Source: Jiangella rhizosphaerae (GTDB taxonomy: Bacteria > Actinomycetota > Actinomycetes > Jiangellales > Jiangellaceae). Taken from it: DNA of 33,054 nucleotides. Below, piece by piece: positions 7,616 to 14,933 of the stretch. The first letter of the stretch is position 1; the number at the start of each line of letters is the position of its first letter. Under the pieces are notes generated by a model, which saw only the letters and a program-made list of their open reading frames with translations, was not told the origin of the DNA and did not search any database. Location of the stretch: the NCBI RefSeq assembly GCF_003579925.1, contig NZ_QUAL01000123.1, forward strand, positions 1 through 33,054, in the 5' to 3' direction. The position numbers were made by a program, and so were the translations under genes.

Positions 7616-8325
7616 GCCAGCTCCGCCGCCCGCCGCCGTCCGTTCCGGTACAGGACGACGGCGGTGGCGACGCTCGCCGCCGCCACCCCGATGAGGATGG
7701 CCCAGAAGACGGCGGGCGTCAGCCAGCCGCCCTCGGTGGTGCACGACTCGTAGGTGGTGCCGTCCTCCCTGACTCCGCCGCTACACACCTCGGACGCGCC
7801 GGACGTGAACAGCCCGAAGAAGAGCAGCACGCTCAGAGCCGGCAGCAGGAACGTCCCGGCCAGCTTCTCCAGAGGCGTCCACAGCTGCGACAGCCAGAGC
7901 GCGGCCCAGCCCGCCAGCACGGCGAAGGGCAGCAGCAGGATGCCGCCGACCGTCGCGAGCAGGGTCAGCAGCAACGGCGCGGCCAGCAGGGCGACCACGA
8001 CGAAGGCCGGCACCCAGTCACGGCTCAGCACCGGTGCGTCTCGCCGCCCGCCGATCGCTGGTCCGGCCGCGGCGCCGCTGACACCGTCGGCACCGGTAGC
8101 CTCGGCCGCGATGGCGAGCGGGTCGCCGAGCGCCCGCAGCACCTCGTCGACGTCCGCGTCGGTGACGGGGGACCGGCCGGCCAGCGCCGCCTCGATGTGC
8201 TCGCGGATTCCGGCGACGACGTCGGCCCGCTCGGTCTCCGGCAGGCCGCCGAGCGCGCCGGCCAGCTCGGCCAGGTAGCGGTCGACGCGCTGGTGCTGGG
8301 TGGCGGACAGCATGGGCTCCTCCAT
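7591..8325 (-). CDS. HAAS-domain membrane protein paired with PadR
   Basis: This 244-residue protein has an N-terminal three-helix HAAS domain (about 5-75; QHQRVDRYLAELAGALGGLPETERADVVAGIREHIEAAL). Then come hydrophobic helices (DWVPAFVVVALLAAPLLLTL and following), an external loop with a likely disulfide (CSGGVREDGTTYESC) and a last helix before an Arg-rich tail. HAAS genes commonly sit beside PadR regulators and are thought to act with them in signalling. Three starts are possible: GTG 8334 (overlapping the PadR stop as GTGA), ATG 8325 (GAGG 9 bp upstream) and ATG 8313 (GGAGG 5 bp upstream); I chose 8325. It is co-transcribed with padR. The tail overlaps pcrA by 25 bp. Confidence 0.82.
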   Translation of the reverse strand: MEEPMLSATQHQRVDRYLAELAGALGGLPETERADVVAGIREHIEAALAGRSPVTDADVDEVLRALGDPLAIAAEATGADGVSGAAAGPAIGGRRDAPVLSRDWVPAFVVVALLAAPLLLTLLATVGGILLLPFAVLAGWAALWLSQLWTPLEKLAGTFLLPALSVLLFFGLFTSGASEVCSGGVREDGTTYESCTTEGGWLTPAVFWAILIGVAAASVATAVVLYRNGRRRAAELAQSFSTGA

Positions 8326-8330
8326 GGCGG

Positions 8331-8648
8331 TCACCCTCGCCCCGTGGCGAGGACGCGGTCGACGGCGTCGCGGAACGGCTGCCAGGTCTTCTCGAACGTC
8401 TCCAACGCGGCCCGGCCGTCGGGTGTCAGCCGGTAGTAGCGGCGCGGCGGCCCCGACTCCGACTCCCGCCACGACGACGCCACCAGCCCGCTCTTGCGCA
8501 GCCGCGACAGCAGCGGGTACAGCGTGCCCTCGCCGGCCATCAGCACCCCGTCGGTCAGCTCGCGGGCGAGGTCCAGCCCGTACCGCTCGCCGTCGCGGAT
8601 CAGGGCCAGGATGCAGTACTCCAGCGCGCCGCGCCGAAGGTTGGTCAT
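8331..8648 (-). CDS. PadR-family transcriptional regulator
   Basis: This 105-residue winged-helix repressor has the family pattern in order: MTNLRRGALEYCILALI (helix 1), GERYGLDLARELTDG, then EGTLYPLLSRLRKSGLV with recognition helix, wing SESGPPRRYYRLTPDGR and a C-terminal dimerisation helix. The ATG at 8648 has GAGGG 7 bp upstream; an upstream in-frame ATG would add a non-family leader. It is the first gene of a two-gene operon with the HAAS membrane protein, which it may control or sense through. A palindrome of the usual PadR ATGT-N8-ACAT form was not found clearly upstream, so its operator is unassigned. Confidence 0.92.
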   Translation of the reverse strand: MTNLRRGALEYCILALIRDGERYGLDLARELTDGVLMAGEGTLYPLLSRLRKSGLVASSWRESESGPPRRYYRLTPDGRAALETFEKTWQPFRDAVDRVLATGRG

Positions 8649-8765
8649 GATCTGGCCCTCGCCAGGTACCATGCGACACAACCTACCACGGTCCGCCGTA
8701 TCGCGGCGCGTCCCGTCAGCGGCCCTGCCCGCCACCCCGTCCATGGCGCTCCACCCACCATCACG

Positions 8766-8851
8766 CCTCGATGTTGATCTTGGAGTAAAGCCGCCAACCC
8801 AGCGTGAAATGTCCGATAGATACCGGCACTACTCCAAGATCAACATCGAGG
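8766..8851. repeat. Conserved hairpin element, copy 1 (86 bp)
   Basis: This is an inverted repeat with 22-bp perfect arms; the core arm GTTGATCTTGGAGTA is matched by TACTCCAAGATCAAC. A second short stem (GCCG/CGGC) lies inside. The loop shares GTGAAATG and GATACCGGCA with the copy at 9913-10008, in the same orientation. It lies 43 bp beyond the stop of the DUF559 gene and upstream of padR, so it may also stop transcription, although no T-tract follows. Confidence 0.9.
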
Positions 8852-8894
8852 GGAGCGTAGGGCTGACGGGAGGACGGCGTGAATGAGGTGTGCG

Positions 8895-9815
8895 TCAGCC
8901 GGTACGGCGGCGCTGGCGGTCGATGGCGCGACGTACGCGGTCGCACAGCCGCGAGCGGTGGATGAGGTCGTCGGCGGTCACCCGCACCACCTCCCAGCCG
9001 TGGTCGCGTAGCACTTCGTCGCGGGCGATGTCGGCGCGCCAGCGCTTGGCTTTGGTGCGGTGAACGTCGCCCTCGTACTGGATGGCGACCTTGGCGTCCT
9101 CGTAGGCGAGATCCGGCCGGCCGATCCAGCCGCCATGGTCGTCGGCGACGGCCGGGTTGACCGCCGGTTCGGGGAGGCCGCCGTGGTGGGTCAGGATCAG
9201 CCGAAGCCGCGTCTCCTGCGGCGAGTCGACCCGGTCGCGAACGAGTCGCGCCAAGGATCGCGCCCGCACGATGCCCCGTCGCCGCCGGGCCGCGTCGGCA
9301 CGCTCGACCAGCCGCTGCGGGGTCGTCAACCCGCGGGCCACCATCGCATCGCCGACGACGACGAGTTCGGCGTCATCGAGCCTCACCGACAGGTCGAGCC
9401 AGGTGCGTTCGGGGGTGGTGACGCGTATGCCGCGATGCACGATGGCGTCGTCGGAGCCCAGACCTTCGTGGGGCTCCAGTCCCGGCCGGCGCCGTGGCAC
9501 CGTCCCCCGTGGCACGATGATCTGGACGTCCGCCGGCGCCTCGACGGGCAGTCCGTACCAGGCCGCCGCGCTGGCGCCGTACAGCGCGGCCTCCTCGGGC
9601 AGTGCCAGCATCACCGCTCGCACCGCCTGCTCGCCGTCCACCGGCTGTTCCCGCTCGACGTACACCGCGCGGTGAAGTCGCCGGTACGACGGCCCGCTCA
9701 GCTGGTGCCGGCTGACCCCGGCCTTGGTCGCGAGCCCTCGCCGGAAGGCGGCGCCGCGAAGCGATGGGGGGACCGGACGCGGACGGCGTCCCGGTGGTCC
9801 CTGCGGCGGCTGCAC
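8895..9815 (-). CDS. DUF559 nuclease-fold protein with AbiEi-like N-terminus
   Basis: This is a 306-residue protein. The N-terminal third looks like the winged-helix antitoxin domain of AbiEi-type proteins (FRRGLATKAGVSRHQLSGPSYRRLHRAVYV), followed by a conserved middle (ALYGASAAAWYGLP, RVTTPERTWLDL). The C-terminal DUF559/Vsr-like restriction-endonuclease fold shows E201 (SPQET), D235 (RPDLAYED), the strand AIQYEGDVHR with E248, and the final GWEVVRVTADDL. Family members are common in actinobacteria, often as orphans; neither a toxin partner nor a biochemical role is established. The start is uncertain: the frame runs back into the hairpin upstream, so I chose the GTG at 9815, with GGTGG 4 bp before it. 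The gene is bracketed by two hairpin copies in the same orientation. Confidence 0.85.
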   Translation of the reverse strand: MQPPQGPPGRRPRPVPPSLRGAAFRRGLATKAGVSRHQLSGPSYRRLHRAVYVEREQPVDGEQAVRAVMLALPEEAALYGASAAAWYGLPVEAPADVQIIVPRGTVPRRRPGLEPHEGLGSDDAIVHRGIRVTTPERTWLDLSVRLDDAELVVVGDAMVARGLTTPQRLVERADAARRRRGIVRARSLARLVRDRVDSPQETRLRLILTHHGGLPEPAVNPAVADDHGGWIGRPDLAYEDAKVAIQYEGDVHRTKAKRWRADIARDEVLRDHGWEVVRVTADDLIHRSRLCDRVRRAIDRQRRRTG

Positions 9816-9866
9816 CGAACCACCGTGCTGGGAGCGACGGCATGTCGCCACGGCGGTCGTCGGAAA

Positions 9867-9904
9867 TGTGGACAAGCGCGCCGATTGCTTTCCCCTGTGG
9901 AAAA
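9867..9904. promoter_or_regulatory. Two DnaA-box-like sequences upstream of the DUF559 gene
   Basis: On the minus strand the sites read TTGTCCACA (9867-9875, exact actinobacterial DnaA-box consensus) and TTTTCCACA (9896-9904, one mismatch), 29 bp apart. They lie between the DUF559 start and the hairpin. No replication genes are nearby, so a role in transcription control or DnaA titration is more likely than an origin. Confidence 0.4.
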
Positions 9905-9912
9905 CGAGCTCG

Positions 9913-10008
9913 CCCACCCTCGAAGTTGATCTTGGAGTAAAGCCGCTAATGCTGGGTGAAATGCCCAATTGATACCGGCATTACTCCAAGATCAACTTCG
10001 AGGGTGGG
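9913..10008. repeat. Conserved hairpin element, copy 2 (96 bp)
   Basis: This has the same fold and orientation as 8766-8851, with a longer arm: an added CCCACCC outer extension pairs with GGGTGGG. The base pair at 9924/9997 is A-T where copy 1 has T-A (8772/8845), a compensatory change. The apex contains TGGG/CCCA around GAAAT. It begins 38 bp beyond the sdhB stop and lies upstream of the DUF559 gene. Confidence 0.9.
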
Positions 10009-10046
10009 TGGGGGTCTGGGCGGGGGCGGGGTGAGGGTGGCAGCGG

Positions 10047-10796
10047 TCAGACGCGGCGGAAGAGGAGGGCCCGCTTGACCTCCTGGATCGCCTTGGTCAC
10101 CTCGATGCCGCGCGGGCAGGCGTCCGTACAGTTGAAGGTCGTGCGGCAGCGCCACACGCCGTCGCGGTCGTTGAGGATCTCGAGGCGCTGCTCCGCTCCC
10201 TCGTCGCGGGAGTCGAAGATGAACCGGTGGGCGCCGACGATGGCCTGCGGGCCGAAGTACTGCCCGTCCGACCAGTACACCGGGCACGACGACGTGCAGG
10301 CGGCGCACATGATGCACTTCGTGGTGTCGTCGTAGCGGGCGCGGTCCTCGGGGGACTGACGGCGCTCGCGGGACGGGTCGTTCCCGGTCGTGATGAGGAA
10401 CGGCATGATCGACTTGTAGGCCTCGAAGAACGGGTCCATGTCGACCACGAGGTCCTTGAGCACCGCGAGGCCCTTGATCGGCTCGACGGTGATCGGCTTG
10501 TCCAGCGGCAGGTCCTTGAGCAGCGTCTTGCAGGCCAGCCGGTTGCGGCCGTTGATGCGCATGGCGTCGGACCCGCAGATGCCGTGTGCGCACGACCGCC
10601 GGAACGTCAGCGATCCGTCGATCTCCCACTTGATCTTGTGCAGTGCGTCGAGCACCCGGTCGGTGCCGTGCATGGTGACCGTGTGGTCCTCCCAGCGCGG
10701 CTCGGTGTCGGTCTCCGGGTTGAACCGGCGCAGCCGCATCGTGACCTGGAAGGACGGGACGGCGCCGGCGACCGGCGCCTCGGCAACAGCAGTCAT
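10047..10796 (-). CDS. sdhB: Succinate dehydrogenase iron-sulfur subunit
   Basis: This 249-residue protein carries electrons from the flavoprotein to quinone in complex II. The [2Fe-2S] ligands are C69, C74, D77 and C89 (SCAHGICGSD...LAC; Asp as third ligand, as in E. coli SdhB). The remaining clusters are bound by C161, C164, C167, C171 (CIMCAACTSSCP) and C217, C223, C227 (CRTTFNCTDACP). The ATG overlaps the sdhA stop by one base (TGATG). It is the last gene of the minus-strand sdhCDAB operon, with a palindromic hairpin 38 bp downstream that may end the transcript. Confidence 0.97.
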   Translation of the reverse strand: MTAVAEAPVAGAVPSFQVTMRLRRFNPETDTEPRWEDHTVTMHGTDRVLDALHKIKWEIDGSLTFRRSCAHGICGSDAMRINGRNRLACKTLLKDLPLDKPITVEPIKGLAVLKDLVVDMDPFFEAYKSIMPFLITTGNDPSRERRQSPEDRARYDDTTKCIMCAACTSSCPVYWSDGQYFGPQAIVGAHRFIFDSRDEGAEQRLEILNDRDGVWRCRTTFNCTDACPRGIEVTKAIQEVKRALLFRRV

Positions 10797-12541
10797 CAGA
10801 ACTTGCGCTCCATCGGCTGGTAGCGGGTGACGACGACGGGCTTGAAGTCCAGCCGGACTCCGTCGCCCTCATCGGAGCGGTACGCCATGGTGTGGCGCAT
10901 GTAGTTGACGTCGTCGCGGTTCTGGTAGTCCTCGCGGAAGTGGCCGCCGCGCGACTCCTTGCGCTCCAGGGCGCCGACGACGATGACCTCGGCGAGGTCG
11001 AGCAGGAAGCCGAGCTCGACGGCCTCGAGCAGGTCGGTGTTGAACCGGCGGCCCTTGTCCTGCACGGACACGTTGGCGTAGCGGGCCTTCAGCGCGTGGA
11101 TGTCCGACAGCGCCTGCTTCAGCGTCGCCTCGGACCGGAAGACCTGCGCGTTCGCGTCCATCGTCTCCTGCAGCTCGCGGCGCAGGACGGCGACCCGCTC
11201 GCCGTCGGCGCGGTCGCGGATGGCCTCGAGCAGGGCCTCGGTGTCGGCCGACGGCGCATCCGGCAGCTCCACCCACGGCGCCTTGGCGGCGAACTCCGCC
11301 GCCGCGATGCCGGCCCGCCGCCCGAACACGTTGATGTCCAGCAGTGAGTTCGTGCCCAGCCGGTTCGCGCCGTGCACGCTGACGCAGGCCACCTCGCCGG
11401 CGGCGTACAGGCCCGGCACGACGTGGGTGTTGTCGGCCAGCACCTCGGCGTCGATGGTCGTCGGCATGCCGCCCATCGCGTAGTGCGCGGTCGGGAAGAC
11501 CGGCACCGGCTCGGTGTACGGCTCGACGCCCAGGTAGGTGCGGGCGAACTCGGTGATGTCGGGCAGCTTGGCGTCGATGTGCGCGGGCTCGAGGTGGGTG
11601 AGGTCGAGCAGCACGTAGTCCTTGTTCGGGCCGGCGCCGCGGCCCTCGCGGACCTCGTTGGCCATGGCCCGGGCGACGACGTCGCGCGGCGCGAGGTCCT
11701 TCAGCGTCGGGGCGTAGCGCTCCATGAACCGCTCGCCCTCGCTGTTGCGCAGGATGGCGCCCTCGCCGCGGGCCGCCTCGGAGAGCAGGATGCCGAGGCC
11801 GGCGAGGCCCGTCGGGTGGAACTGGAAGAACTCCATGTCCTCCAGCGGCAGCCCGCGCCGGAACGCGATGGCCATGCCGTCGCCGGTGAGCGTGTGCGCG
11901 TTGGACGTGGTCTTGTACACCTTGCCGGCGCCGCCGGTGGCGAACACGACGGACTTCGCGCGGAACACGTGGATCTCGCCGGTGGCCAGCTCGTACGCCA
12001 CCACGCCGGCCGTGCGCCGCACGCCGTCGACCTCGGTGAACAGCAGGTCCAGCACGTAGAACTCGTTGAAGAACTCGACGTCGCGCTTGATGCACTGCTG
12101 GTAGAGCGTCTGGAGGATCATGTGGCCGGTGCGGTCGGCGGCGTAGCACGACCGGCGGACGGCGGCCTCGCCGTGCTTGCGGGTGTGCCCGCCGAAGCGG
12201 CGCTGGTCGATGAGGCCGTCGGGCGTGCGGTTGAACGGCAGGCCCATCTTCTCCAGGTCGAGGACGGCGTCGATGGCCTCCTTCGCCATCACCTCGGCGG
12301 CGTCCTGGTCGACCAGGAAGTCACCGCCCTTGACGGTGTCGAAGGTGTGCCACTCCCAGTTGTCCTCCTCGACGTTGGCCAGCGCGGCGCACATGCCGCC
12401 CTGGGCCGCGCCGGTGTGCGACCGGGTCGGGTAGAGCTTGGTCAGCACGGCGGTGCGGACCCGCTGGCCGGCCTCGAGCGCCGCGCGCATCCCGGCGCCG
12501 CCGGCGCCGACGATCACCACGTCGTACTGATGGGTCTGCAT
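10796..12541 (-). CDS. sdhA: Succinate dehydrogenase flavoprotein subunit
   Basis: This 581-residue catalytic subunit of complex II oxidises succinate to fumarate. It has the N-terminal dinucleotide motif VVIVGAGGAGMRAAL (8-22) and covalent-FAD His42 in RSHTGAAQGG. The substrate-domain motifs are FHPTGLAGLG, GERFMERYAP and HGANRLGTNSLLDINVFGRRAG, and the capping end is RESRGGHFREDYQNRDD. The length is normal for SdhA. The ATG at 12541 has GGAGAGG 9 bp upstream. It lies 28 bp after sdhD and overlaps sdhB by one base. Confidence 0.98.
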   Translation of the reverse strand: MQTHQYDVVIVGAGGAGMRAALEAGQRVRTAVLTKLYPTRSHTGAAQGGMCAALANVEEDNWEWHTFDTVKGGDFLVDQDAAEVMAKEAIDAVLDLEKMGLPFNRTPDGLIDQRRFGGHTRKHGEAAVRRSCYAADRTGHMILQTLYQQCIKRDVEFFNEFYVLDLLFTEVDGVRRTAGVVAYELATGEIHVFRAKSVVFATGGAGKVYKTTSNAHTLTGDGMAIAFRRGLPLEDMEFFQFHPTGLAGLGILLSEAARGEGAILRNSEGERFMERYAPTLKDLAPRDVVARAMANEVREGRGAGPNKDYVLLDLTHLEPAHIDAKLPDITEFARTYLGVEPYTEPVPVFPTAHYAMGGMPTTIDAEVLADNTHVVPGLYAAGEVACVSVHGANRLGTNSLLDINVFGRRAGIAAAEFAAKAPWVELPDAPSADTEALLEAIRDRADGERVAVLRRELQETMDANAQVFRSEATLKQALSDIHALKARYANVSVQDKGRRFNTDLLEAVELGFLLDLAEVIVVGALERKESRGGHFREDYQNRDDVNYMRHTMAYRSDEGDGVRLDFKPVVVTRYQPMERKF

Positions 12542-12569
12542 GGGGAACTGCCTCTCCAGGGAACAGGCT

Positions 12570-13013
12570 CTACGGCACCGGGCAGAACGACGGCAGCAGG
12601 TCGGCGGCCGCGTCCGGCGGGCACGGGTCGAACGTGAAGATCACCAGCGTCCCGAGCACGATGGTGATGGTGGTGGCCGTGTAGAGGCCGACCTTCAGCC
12701 ACAGCCGCAGCTGGTCGCGCTCGGCGTAGTCGTTGATGACGGTGCGCAGCCCGTTGGTGCCGTGCAGCATCGCCAGCCACAGCATCAGCAGATCCCAGAC
12801 CTGCCAGACCGGATCGGCCCACTTGCCGGCCACGAAGCCGAAGTCGAGCGCGTTGATGCCGTCGCCGGTCATGAGGTTCACGAACAGATGCGTGAAGATC
12901 AGGATGACCAGCAGCACGCCGGACGCGCGCATGAACATCCACGCGTACAGCTCGGTGTTGGTGCGGCCGCGCAGCCGGCGCGGCGTCCGCGGGGCGGGAA
13001 TCGTCGTCGTCAT
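12570..13013 (-). CDS. sdhD: Succinate dehydrogenase membrane anchor subunit SdhD
   Basis: This 147-residue protein has three predicted transmembrane helices: about 29-48 (MRASGVLLVILIFTHLFVNL), 72-92 and 105-130. His42 and His84 (AMLHGTNGLRTVINDY) are in positions suited to haem or quinone binding. It forms the membrane anchor with SdhC. The ATG at 13013 is 5 bp after the sdhC stop; a longer in-frame reading upstream is a shadow of sdhC. Confidence 0.93.
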   Translation of the reverse strand: MTTTIPAPRTPRRLRGRTNTELYAWMFMRASGVLLVILIFTHLFVNLMTGDGINALDFGFVAGKWADPVWQVWDLLMLWLAMLHGTNGLRTVINDYAERDQLRLWLKVGLYTATTITIVLGTLVIFTFDPCPPDAAADLLPSFCPVP

Positions 13014-13018
13014 CGGCG

Positions 13019-13396
13019 TCAGCCCCCGAACACGTGGGAGAGGTGGCGGATCGTGAACGGCACCATCAGCACCACCCAGAGGACCAGGACGGTGGCGAAC
13101 ATGTGCTTCTGGTAGCGCGGCCCCTTCGACCAGAAGTCCACGAGCACGATGCGCAGGCCGTTGAACGCGTGGAACACCACGGCGGCGACCAGCCCCACCT
13201 CCAGGAGCCCGACGATCGGGTTCTTGTAGGTGTCGATCACCTCGTTGTACGCCTCCGGCGACACCCTGACGAGCGCGGTGTCGAGGACGTGCGCGAAGAG
13301 GAAGAAGAAGATGCCGATGCCGGTGACCCGGTGGGCCACCCACGACCACATGCCTTCACGGCCGCGATAGAGCGTGCCAGCAGGCGCCTTGGGCAC
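13019..13396 (-). CDS. sdhC: Succinate dehydrogenase cytochrome b subunit SdhC
   Basis: This 125-residue first gene of the operon encodes a three-helix membrane protein. It contains SWVAHRVTGIGIFFFLFAHVLDTALV (His22, Arg23, His36) and VFHAFNGLRIVLVDF, where His76 is the probable haem b ligand by analogy with other SdhC proteins. The start is a GTG at 13396 in the minus strand. The upstream region (13397-13570) contains a CRP-like site and direct repeats. Confidence 0.94.
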   Translation of the reverse strand: MPKAPAGTLYRGREGMWSWVAHRVTGIGIFFFLFAHVLDTALVRVSPEAYNEVIDTYKNPIVGLLEVGLVAAVVFHAFNGLRIVLVDFWSKGPRYQKHMFATVLVLWVVLMVPFTIRHLSHVFGG

Positions 13397-13506
13397 GAAC
13401 GTGCTGCCTTCCGATTGCGACGGGGATGGCCGGACGTCCGCGCCCGGCCGCCGTTCATGCTAGCCCTGCCGCCGCGGTCAGGTCCGTGGCAAATCTCACG
13501 TCTAAC

Positions 13507-13563
13507 CTGTTCAGGGCGCTGTTCAAGCCGTGACATCGCTCACTGAGGCTACCCTAAGTAGCC
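13507..13563 (-). promoter_or_regulatory. sdh upstream control region: CRP-like box and repeats
   Basis: In plus-strand coordinates, CTGTTCA occurs twice in direct repeat (13507-13513 and 13519-13525, 12-bp period). It is followed by GTGA-N6-TCAC at 13530-13543 (CRP/GlxR core) and a palindrome GGCTAC-CCTAA-GTAGCC at 13547-13563 that partly resembles an IdeR/DtxR iron box (TTAGG..AGCCT on the minus strand). All lie between the glycosyltransferase stop and sdhC. Which, if any, is functional is inference. Confidence 0.45.
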
Positions 13564-13570
13564 GAAGATC

Positions 13571-14701
13571 CTACGCCGCGGGGGCCGCCTGCCGCTTGCG
13601 GGCGATCGCCGTCGAGTAGTGCTCGAGGAGCTGGTCGCAGATCGCCTCCCACGACCGCCCGTACACCGACTCGCGCGCGGCGGCCGCCATCCGGACCCGC
13701 CGGACCGGGTCGGCGGCGATGCGTCCCACCGCGGCCCGCAGCTGGTCGCCGTCGCCGGTGTCGACGAGGTAGCCGGACCACCCGTGGTCGACGAGGTCGG
13801 TCGGGCCGCCCGCGTTCGGCGCGACGACGGGGACGCCGGAGGCCAGCGCCTCCTGGACCGCCTGGCAGAACGTCTCGGCCGGGCCGGTGTGCACGAACAC
13901 GTCGAGGCTGGCGTAGGCCTTGGACAGTGCCTGGCCGGTGCGGAAGCCGAGGAACGCGGCGTCGGGCAGCGCGGCCCGCAGCGCCTGCTCGCTCGGCCCT
14001 CCGCCGACGATGGCCAGCCTGACGCCCGGCAGCCCCGCCAGCGCGGTGAGCGAGGCGACGTGCTTCTCCGGCGCCAGCCGCCCGATGTAGCCGACGATCA
14101 CCTCGCCGTTCGGCGCCAGCTCGCGGCGCAGCTCGTCGTCGCGGTGGGCCGGGTGGAAGCGGACGAGGTCGACGCCGCGGCCCCAGCGGGCCAGCCGCGG
14201 GAACCCGTGCGTGGCCAGCTGGCGCAGGCTCGCCGTCGACGGTGCGAGCGTGAGGTCGGCCTGCTCGTGGATCCGGCGCATCCAGGACCAGATGGCGTCG
14301 TCGCCGATGGTGCGCCAGAGCCGGTAGCCGCGCGCGAACCCGGCGAGGTCGGTCTGGTAGACGGCGACCGTCGGCAGCCCCAGCCGCGTGGCCGCGTTCA
14401 TGCCGGCCCGGCCCAGCCACACCGGTGCCGCCAGGTGCACGACGTCGGGCTCGAAGTCGCGCAGGATCCGGCTGATGCGCCGCCGGGTGGAGATCCCGAC
14501 GATGCTGTCGTCGTTGCCCGGCAGCGCGAACGACGGCACCCGCAGCACCTGGTGGCCGTCGTACTCCGACACGCCCTCGCCGGGGGCGATCACGAGGCCG
14601 GTGTGGCCGCGTCGCGTGAGATGCTCCACGACACGGCAGACCGAGTTCGTGACGCCGTTGATCTGGGGGAGGAACGACTCAGCGACGATCGCTACCCTCA
14701 T
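13571..14701 (-). CDS. GT4-family glycosyltransferase (MgtA/PimB-like)
   Basis: This 376-residue retaining glycosyltransferase has the GT-B fold. The N-terminal domain MRVAIVAESFLPQINGVTNSV and HLAAPVWLGRAG, with an acceptor-side segment YQTDLAGFARGY, are typical of MgtA/PimB-type mannosyltransferases. The C-terminal donor domain shows GYIGRLAPEKHV, the loop IVGGGPSEQALRAAL and the nucleotide-sugar motif GPAETFCQAVQEALASGVPVVAPNAGG with E-x7-E. Known relatives transfer mannose from GDP-mannose to glycolipid acceptors at the inner membrane face; the donor and acceptor here are inferred. The family start MRVAIV at 14701 is preferred, but an ATG at 14713 is possible; an 18-bp hairpin (GCCCGC/GCGGGC) sits exactly between and around them. 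Confidence 0.88.
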   Translation of the reverse strand: MRVAIVAESFLPQINGVTNSVCRVVEHLTRRGHTGLVIAPGEGVSEYDGHQVLRVPSFALPGNDDSIVGISTRRRISRILRDFEPDVVHLAAPVWLGRAGMNAATRLGLPTVAVYQTDLAGFARGYRLWRTIGDDAIWSWMRRIHEQADLTLAPSTASLRQLATHGFPRLARWGRGVDLVRFHPAHRDDELRRELAPNGEVIVGYIGRLAPEKHVASLTALAGLPGVRLAIVGGGPSEQALRAALPDAAFLGFRTGQALSKAYASLDVFVHTGPAETFCQAVQEALASGVPVVAPNAGGPTDLVDHGWSGYLVDTGDGDQLRAAVGRIAADPVRRVRMAAAARESVYGRSWEAICDQLLEHYSTAIARKRQAAPAA

Positions 14702-14807
14702 GCCCGCAACCATGCGGGCGCCTGATGGCGCGACGGGGATGGCCGCATGAACGGCGGTCGACGCTCTGGCGTCGGCTCGCCTCGTTCGACCCTTCGAGAC
14801 GCAAGGT

Positions 14808-14820
14808 TCTCACTATGAGA
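14808..14820. promoter_or_regulatory. Palindrome TCTCA-N3-TGAGA in a divergent promoter region
   Basis: This perfect 5-bp inverted repeat with a 3-bp spacer sits in the 232-bp region between the minus-strand glycosyltransferase and the plus-strand gene at 14934. It is a candidate regulator site for one or both. A second small hairpin CGACGC/GCGTCG is at 14759-14774. A GATACT -10-like sequence follows near 14860. Confidence 0.3.
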
Positions 14821-14933
14821 GACGCATGGTGACGCTGAGTGATCACAGCCAGCAAGATCGATACTACGGGTGCGCCTACGGGCCCGATGGGGCTCGGGTG
14901 TCTCGGTACTGCCAGGCGACTGGGGAGTAGCGA

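Noticed and set aside
4235-7744. 1169-codon open frame on the minus strand
   Set aside because: It runs antisense through pcrA and ends inside the YwaF region. The protein is Arg/Gly/Val-low-complexity with no domain, the typical GC3 shadow of a real gene.
8895-9815. AbiE-type toxin-antitoxin module
   Set aside because: Only the antitoxin-like N-terminal domain is present, fused to a nuclease fold. No AbiEii-type nucleotidyltransferase toxin gene is adjacent.
9867-9904. DnaA boxes as a replication origin
   Set aside because: There are only two to three boxes, no AT-rich unwinding region, and no dnaA, dnaN or gyr genes nearby; sdh and a nuclease gene flank the site.
13544-13556. IdeR/DtxR iron box upstream of sdhC as a confident call
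   Set aside because: Only about 13 of 19 consensus positions match and the right half-site is poor, so it is kept only as part of the sdh control region.
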